Source: Macrostomum hystrix (lineage: Eukaryota; Platyhelminthes; Macrostomidae). From it: a stretch of DNA of 64,000 nt. The notes under the pieces were generated by a model, which did not search any database, was not told the origin of the DNA, and was given only the letters and a program-made list of their open reading frames with translations. The DNA lies in contig CATNEN010000024.1 of the NCBI GenBank assembly GCA_950097015.1, positions 3,644,501-3,708,500 of the forward strand. Direction: 5' to 3'. This document shows positions 57,992 through 64,000 of the stretch, in pieces; within the stretch, counting starts at the first letter, position 1; the number at the start of each line of letters is the position of its first letter. Both the position numbers and the translations under genes were made by a program.

Positions 57992-58680
57992 TCTCTAGAC
58001 AGTCAATGAGATCTTGAGATTGATCTAGACAGTCAATGAGATCTTGAGATTGATCTAGACAGTCAATGAGATCTTGAGATTGATCTACACAGTCAATGAG
58101 ATCTTGAGATCGATGTAGACAGTCAATGAGATCTTGAGATTGATCTAGACAGTCAATGAGATCTTGAGATTGATCTAGACAGTCAATGAGATCTTGAGAT
58201 AGATCTAGACAGTCAGTGAGATCTTGAGATTGATCTAGAAAGTCAATGAGATCTTGAGATTGATCTAGACAGTCAATGAGATCTTGAGATTGATCTAGAA
58301 AGTCAATGAGATCTTGAGATTGATATACACAGTGAATGAGATCTTGAGATTGATCTAGACAGTCAATGAGATCTTGAGATAGATCTAGACAGTCAATGAG
58401 ATCTTGAGATTGATCTAGACAGTCAATGAGATCTTGAGATTGATCTACACAGTGAATGAGATCTTGAGATTGATCTAGACAGTCAATGAGATCTTGAGAT
58501 TGATCTAGAAAGTCAATGAGATCTTGAGATTGATCTACACAGTCAATGAGATCTTGAGATTGATCTAGACAGTGAATGAGATCTTGAGATTGATCTAGAC
58601 AGTCAATGAGATCTTGAGATTGATCTAGACAGTCAATGAGATCTTGAGATTGATCTAGACAGTCAATGAGATCTAGAAAG
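57992..58680. repeat. 30-bp minisatellite, left arm of an inverted array pair
   Basis: The unit is AGACAGTCAATGAGATCTTG plus AGATTGATCT, about 23 copies with few variants. Palindromic AGATCT occurs in each unit. The same unit occurs in the opposite orientation at 59228-59900. Confidence 0.95.
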
Positions 58681-59227
58681 TCCTTCTCTTTAAAACTTTT
58701 TTATGCTCACCTTACTAGCTTGAACAGGTAGACACACAAGCTTCAATTAAGATCTAGAGAATTTATTCACCTTTCTAATGAATAAAAGCATTTTGAAAAT
58801 ATGTTACATGATACAGAAGTTTTCTGTCTTATTCTTCAAGCGGTGCGTTAAAATTTCGTATCTGCCCATACTGGTCCGGAAAATGGAGACTTGGCGGGAA
58901 GTTGTCTCCAGTTTCTAGATGCAGAGCTCCACGCCTGAGCACTCAGGACAGCTTGACTACTCTTAGGGGTAGTGTAATATTGCCTGTTCAAAGTTGAGCA
59001 TCACTTAACTTGTCACTGAGTGCTCAGAGCTCCAATTGGAGGACATCCATTTGCTCTGTTGCTGTCTTACAGGCTTAGTTGAAGCAACAATGTTCTTTTC
59101 TAGGTTCGAAGTCTGAAAGTGATAGGATATTTTTAAAACAAAAACATTTTTCGGAGTCAACCTATTTTACTAATTGTGCTGTTTTATAGCAAAATTGGAT
59201 ATTTCTTGAAATTTCTTAATAAATTCT
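58681..59227. other. Unique spacer between inverted arrays
   Basis: About 550 bp with no convincing open frame. A short inverted repeat GAGCACTCAG/CTGAGTGCTC occurs at about 58938 and 59016. Confidence 0.6.
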
Positions 59228-59900
59228 AGATCTCATTGACTGTCTAGATCTATCTCAAGATCTCATTCACTGTGTAGATCAATCTCAAGTTCTTATTGTC
59301 TGTCTAGATCTATCTCAAGATCCCGTTGACTGTCTAGATCAATCTCAAGTTCTTATTGTCTGTCTAGATCTATCTCAAGATCCCGTTGACTGTCTAGATC
59401 AATCTCAAGATCCCAGTGACTGTCTAGATCAATCTCAAGATCTCATTCACTGTGTAGATCAATCTCAAGATCTCTTTGACTGTCTAGATCAATCTCAGGA
59501 TCTAATTGACATTCTAGATCAATCTCAAGATCTCACTGACTGTCTAGATCAATCTCAGGATCTCACTGACTGTCTAGATCAATCTCAGGATCTCACTGAC
59601 TGTCTAGATCAATCTCAAGATCTCACTGACTGTCTAGATCAATCTCAGGATCTCACTGACTGTCTAGATCAATCTCAAGATCTCACTGACTGTCTAGATC
59701 AATCTCAGGATCTCACTGACTGTCTAGATCAATCTCAGGATCTCACTGACTGTCTAGATTAATCTCAAGATCTCACTGACTGTCTAGATCAATCTCAGGA
59801 TCTCACTGACTGTCTAGATCAATCTCAAGAACTAATGGACTTTCTAGATCAATCTTAAGTTCTCATTGACTATGTTGATCAATCTCAAGGTTTCAATTAT
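59228..59900. repeat. 30-bp minisatellite, right arm of an inverted array pair
   Basis: The unit is CTAGATCAATCTCAAGATCT plus CACTGACTGT, about 22 copies. It is the reverse complement of the 57992-58680 unit, but with more variants at its edges. Confidence 0.95.
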
Positions 59901-60484
59901 GTTGTATATTAATCTCAATGTCTCTTTGTTCTTCAGGTCATCTAAAGGTTTGGGTTCAGCTACAATTGATACAACTTTATTTACTGAGGTGTTCTCAGTG
60001 AATGTGAGTTGGTGCTGGCCCTAGCCAGGTGCATTGTCTCCCAGAGAAAAAGTGCCGCTTTTTCTTGAAGAATTTCTTATTGAAAACGTTAAAATAAATA
60101 TTTTAAAGTTTTATTGATTTCTAAAGCCAGTCCAAAGCTTTAAGTTGTCTTCTGCGAGTTAAAAGACAGAATTTGATAGCCGTGTCATATTCTCTCTTAA
60201 GACAGCTACTTTTAGATGGTCGAATAAAGTTTGTACACTTTTTTAATTTGAATCCCGATGGAGATCCTAGAAAATGCCAGAGCTCATTTTTTTTCCACCG
60301 AGCTTTTCTTAGCGCAATTTTTTTTGCAGGCGGCTTAAAAATTGCCGAGTTGAGGAGGAAATAAAAAAGGAATAAAACTAACATTAACGGGGCTCATGAA
60401 AACGCTCCTATAAACTGTGCGCTAATTGCTGTGAACCCCATTTTTAAGCTATCTATAACTTCTCTATCTGTCTTTGCCTATCTG
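59901..60484. other. Intergenic, no gene recognised
   Basis: AT-rich, short frames only. Confidence 0.45.
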
Positions 60485-61505
60485 CTTCTCGTCATCCCTT
60501 TCTCTCAGTCTACTTCTCTACCTCTCCTTCTCTCAGTCTACTTCTCTACCTCTCCTCCTCTCAGTCTACTTCTCTACCTCTCCTCCTCTCAGTCTACTTC
60601 TCTACCTCTCCTCCTCTCAGTCTACTTCTCTACCTCTCCTTCTCTCAGTCTACTTCTCTACCTCTCCTCCTCTCAGTCTACTTCTCTACCTCTCCTCCTC
60701 TCAGTCTACTTCTCTACCTCTCCTTCTCTACGTCTACTTCTCTACCTCTCCTTCTCTACGTCTACTTCTCTACCTCTCTTTCTCTACGTCTACTTCTCTA
60801 GCTTCCATTCTCTCAGTCTACTTCTCTACCTCTCCTTCTCTACGTCTAATTCTCTACCTCTCCTTCTCTACGTCTACTTCTCTAGCTCCCATTCTCTCAC
60901 TCTACTTCTCTACCTCTTTTCTCTCACTCTACTTCTTTACCTCCCATTCTCTCAGTCTACTTATCTACCTCCCATTCTCTCAGTCTACTTCTCTACCTCC
61001 CTTTCCCTCAGTCTACTTCTCTACCTCCTTTTCTCTCAGTCTACTTCTCTACCTCCTTTTCTCTCAGTCTACTTCTCTACCTCTCCTTCTCTACGTCTAC
61101 TTCTCTACCTCTCCTTCTCTACGTCTACTTCTCTACCTCTCTTTCTCTACGTCTACTTCTCTAGCTTCCATTCTCTCAGTCTACTTCTCTACCTCTCCTT
61201 CTCTACGTCTAATTCTCTACCTCTCCTTCTCTACGTCTACTTCTCTACCTCTCTTTCTCTACGTCTACTTCTCTACCTCTCTTTCTCTACGTCTACTTCT
61301 CTAGCTCCCATTCTCTCACTCTACTTCTCTACCTCTTTTCTCTCACTCTACTTCTTTACCTCCCATTCTCTCAGTCTACTTATCTACCTCCCATTCTCTC
61401 AGTCTACTTCTCTACCTCCCTTTCCCTCAGTCTACTTCTCTACCTCCTTTTCTCTCAGTCTACTTCTCTACCTCCTTTTCTCTCAGTCTACTTATCTACC
61501 TCTCT
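60485..61505. repeat. 28-bp pyrimidine-rich minisatellite with nested duplication
   Basis: The unit is CTCAGTCTACTTCTCTACCT plus CTCCTCCT. The segment at about 60719-60850 recurs at about 61081-61213, and 60887-61060 recurs at about 61305-61490. Long plus-strand frames (LLLYLSSSQ) are artefacts. Confidence 0.92.
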
Positions 61506-61928
61506 CCTCTTCTCGCATGGTATCACGAAGTGAGTGCGTGACAGGCACTCAAAAGCCAACTAGCTTGCAGCCGAGCTCGCAATCCCCGCTCATCCTCTCC
61601 CACATCCTTCCCATTCCTTTCGCCCGTATTTTTTTTCTCCGTCCCGGAAGAAGGAGAGTTTAGCGACGATGACGCCTGGAGTTTGACATCACGGAGATGC
61701 GGGCAGGCCGGCAGCAGTTCTAGTCAGCAATTGTCTGATACTGGGATCATATTTCCACACGCTCTCTTCCCTCAAACCAGGTGTTGCTTGTTCGCGAGAA
61801 CACAACATTTTCCAGATAATTATGCGAAAACTTTCTGTGAGAGTTCTTTTTCTCGAAGCCAAACAATTGCTCGATATCACGAATTCTATTTCCAATACTT
61901 GTTTGACAACCGAGGCATATTCTCTTAG
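61506..61928 (+). other. Non-repetitive stretch with a weak coding-like frame
   Basis: Frame EGEFSDDDAWSLTSRRCGQ near 61650 looks protein-like and continues to a stop at 61928, but I recognise no family and no confident splice sites. Confidence 0.2.
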
Positions 61929-61929
61929 A

Positions 61930-62570
61930 CAGGTGTGTTTCCTTTTATACAGGTGTCATGTCTGTTAGACAGGTGTGATGCCTGTTAGACAGGTGTGTTG
62001 CCTGTTAGACAGGTGTGTTTCCTTTTATACAGGTGTGTTGCCTGTTAGACAGGTGTGATGCCTGTTAGACAGGTGTGTTGCCTGTTAGACAGGTGTGTTG
62101 CCTGTTAGACAGGTGTGTTTCCTTTTATACAGGTGTGTTGCCTGTTAGACAGGTGTGTTGCCTGTTAGACAGGTGTGATGCCTGTTAGACAGGTGTGTTG
62201 CCTGTTAGACAGGTGTGATGCCTGTTAGACAGGTGTGTTGCCTGTTAGACAGGTGTGATGCCTGTTAGACAGGTGTGTTGCCTGTTAGACAGGTGTGATG
62301 CCTGTTAGACAGGTGTGTTGCCTGTTAGACAGGTGTGTTGCCTGTTAGACAGGTGTGTTTCCTTTTATACAAGTGTGTTGCCTGTTAGACAGGTGTGTTT
62401 CCTTTTATACAGGTGTGTTGCCTGTTAGACAGGTGTGTTTCCTGTTAGACAGGTGTGTTGCCTGTTAGACAGGTGTGTTGCCTGTTAGACAGGTGTGTTG
62501 CCTGTCAGACAGGTGTGTTGCCTGTTAGACAGGTGTGCATTCTGTTAGGCTGGTGTGATCCTGTTAGACA
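61930..62570. repeat. 20-bp minisatellite, GACAGGTGTGTTGCCTGTTA
   Basis: About 32 copies with a TTTCCTTTTA variant unit recurring at irregular spacing. Each unit contains CAGGTGT, an acceptor- and E-box-like sequence; probably coincidental. Confidence 0.95.
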
Positions 62571-63262
62571 CGTGTGTGTATTACATAATAAACGTTTTGT
62601 CTATAATTAATGAAGTTAGTGTTCACCTTTAATAGTTACTTGGACAATTTATTTTATAAGAATTGAGACAGCTGAAGACATAGGCAAAACATAGGAGGGC
62701 CCATATCGACATATTTATCGCTGTTTTTAAACAAAATTAACATATTTTTTCACACTTGAAGTCAAATGAACTGCAAAGCAGTGAGTTATATTGAATAGGC
62801 AAAGGTCAATAGAAAATTAAAGCATTAATATTGAATACAACGTAGGCCAATATATTAATTTCTCCAAAACTGACTGGTTATCATTATTAAAGTAATTCGT
62901 GTAAGTAATTTCCTCGATTGATAAACACCATGTAGTAAATGTCTAATATGCTACTATTAGTACAATTTTGAACTTGTATTCTGAATTGGCCTTAATGTAC
63001 GGGTATTTTTACTCGTAGTTGAAAAGTGTTATTAAAACGAAGCAAAAAAACAAATAAGGACAAATAGAAAGAGTAAGAGGAACTTTGCCTCCCATTAAAT
63101 ATCAAGACAGTCAAACTCAAATCTTTAATTAATTATAGGCTCAGTGGAATTTGATTTTTTGCAGAGATTAACTTAATCTACAGCGGTTGTTGAAGGCCAG
63201 GTAAGCATTGCAACCTCGGCATGGAGTGCCAGATATGAGTGAAGAAGTTCTGTCTGTAATTC
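62571..63262. other. Intergenic, 3' flank of IFT54
   Basis: AT-rich, no gene recognised. Confidence 0.5.
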
Positions 63263-64000
63263 TCATGAGCGGCTCATGGCTTCAATCATTTTCGATATTC
63301 GCTCATCGTTGCGCACAATATTGGCCTTGACTGTGGCGATCAGGTCCAGCTTGTCCCGCTCCGCCTGCTCAAGCTCCGACAGCTGGTGGCGCAGTCCGTT
63401 CAGCGAGGCGTCCGCGGTGCTGCAGGATTGTGTTCAGGAAAGGCTTCAGTTGTTCAGGGAGGGCTTCAGTTGTTCAGGGAGGGCTTCAGTTGTTCAGGGA
63501 GGGCTTCAGTTGTTCAGGGAGGGCTTCAGGTGTTAAGGGAAGGCTTCAGGTGTTCAGGGAGGGCTTCGGTTGCTCAGGAAAGGCTTCAGGTGTTCAGGAA
63601 AAGCTTGAGTTTTATGAACTCTAGTGTTTGGGTTTCATGTGTTCAGTCGTTTAAGAAAGACTTATTTTGCCAGTTTTCATAGTCCGTCACCTCTGTTCCT
63701 GCTTTAGCCGGGCCATGACCTCTTTGGTCTCGGCACGCCACCGCTCCAGCTCCTTGGACATGGACTCCAGATCCTCCTGCACGTAGTCGATGATCTTGCC
63801 CAGCGGGTTGGCCTCTCTGGTCAGCGCCTGCAGCTGCTGCTTTAGCCGGTCGATCTCGCGCGCAGTAGCCGCCTTCTCCCGCTTCCTGTTGGCGTCGGTT
63901 GTGGTCACGACCGTCCGGCCGGCCTCCTTGGCGCCGCCGGCCTCCTTGAACTCCTGCTTGGACTTCAGCATCTCCTTCACCAGGCCGCCATGTTGCTCGT
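63263..64000 (-). CDS. TRAF3IP1: IFT54/TRAF3IP1 C-terminal exons (partial)
   Basis: IFT54 is a subunit of the intraflagellar transport complex B that builds cilia. Two minus-strand exons are present, 64000-63691 (open to the right window edge) and 63419-63263, joined within a serine codon. The first includes EQHGGLVKEMLKSKQEFKEA and ANPLGKIIDYVQEDLESMSK, and the second ends KANIVRNDERISKMIEAMSR, then S and a stop. These match the C-terminal coiled coil of human TRAF3IP1 (HGGLVK, LGKIMDYIQEDVD, VKANILKNEEKI). The predicted heptads support a coiled coil that binds IFT20. The intron carries a 20-bp minisatellite. The N-terminal calponin-like domain lies outside the window. Confidence 0.92.
63428..63610. 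repeat. 20-bp minisatellite in the IFT54 intron
   Basis: The unit is GTTGTTCAGGGAGGGCTTCA, about nine copies, the central ones identical. It starts within 10 bp of the acceptor of the last exon. Confidence 0.92.

Noticed and set aside
60431-61663. 410-codon frame LLLYLSSSQSTS on the plus strand
   Set aside because: Repeat read-through; a second overlapping frame is equally open.

Overview
This is a eukaryotic (animal) genomic window. Genes are split by GT-AG introns, there are metazoan families (TBC1D13, TSNAX/Trax, DHX15/Prp43, a Vax homeobox gene, gamma-glutamylcyclotransferase, IFT54/TRAF3IP1), and coding exons are GC-richer than the AT-rich flanks. The lineage cannot be fixed from the sequence. 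An invertebrate, perhaps a flatworm or other spiralian with a repeat-rich genome, is my guess only.

Layout, left to right. A 25-bp minisatellite (0.77-2.32 kb) precedes TBC1D13 (minus, 2.59-10.93 kb), one intron of which carries a 4.25-kb APE-type LINE (5514-9766) with a nested 368-bp element. TSNAX (minus, 13.43-15.19 kb) follows, then a zone of inverted-repeat DNA elements (16.3-18.85 kb). DHX15 (plus, 19.62-32.48 kb) has a 50-bp first coding exon, and its first intron holds a 5.2-kb CACTA-like transposon (21250-26440). After intergenic arrays and a 420-bp MITE comes a two-exon gene for a small secreted six-cysteine peptide (36.5-37.8 kb), then a single-exon gamma-glutamylcyclotransferase (minus, 40.0-40.7 kb). 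A three-exon Vax gene (plus, 44.1-51.6 kb) has a first intron dominated by two satellite arrays. Next are a possible ELOVL-like exon and a fragment of a DUF3504/tyrosine-recombinase-like protein, then a two-exon candidate neuropeptide precursor (minus, 56.98-57.73 kb). A pair of inverted 30-bp minisatellite arrays lies at 58.0-59.9 kb. The window ends in the 3' part of IFT54 (minus).

The dominant oddity is tandem repetition. About 26 minisatellite arrays occupy over a quarter of the window, and nearly every intron longer than about 250 bp carries its own array with a private 19-35 bp unit, sometimes starting within 10-30 bp of the splice sites. Most long open reading frames in the window are repeats read through and are not genes.

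The genes do not form a pathway; they are ordinary neighbours on a chromosome. The best candidates for something undescribed are the YDPL-type peptide precursor, the six-cysteine secreted peptide, the intron-private minisatellites and the inverted satellite arms.
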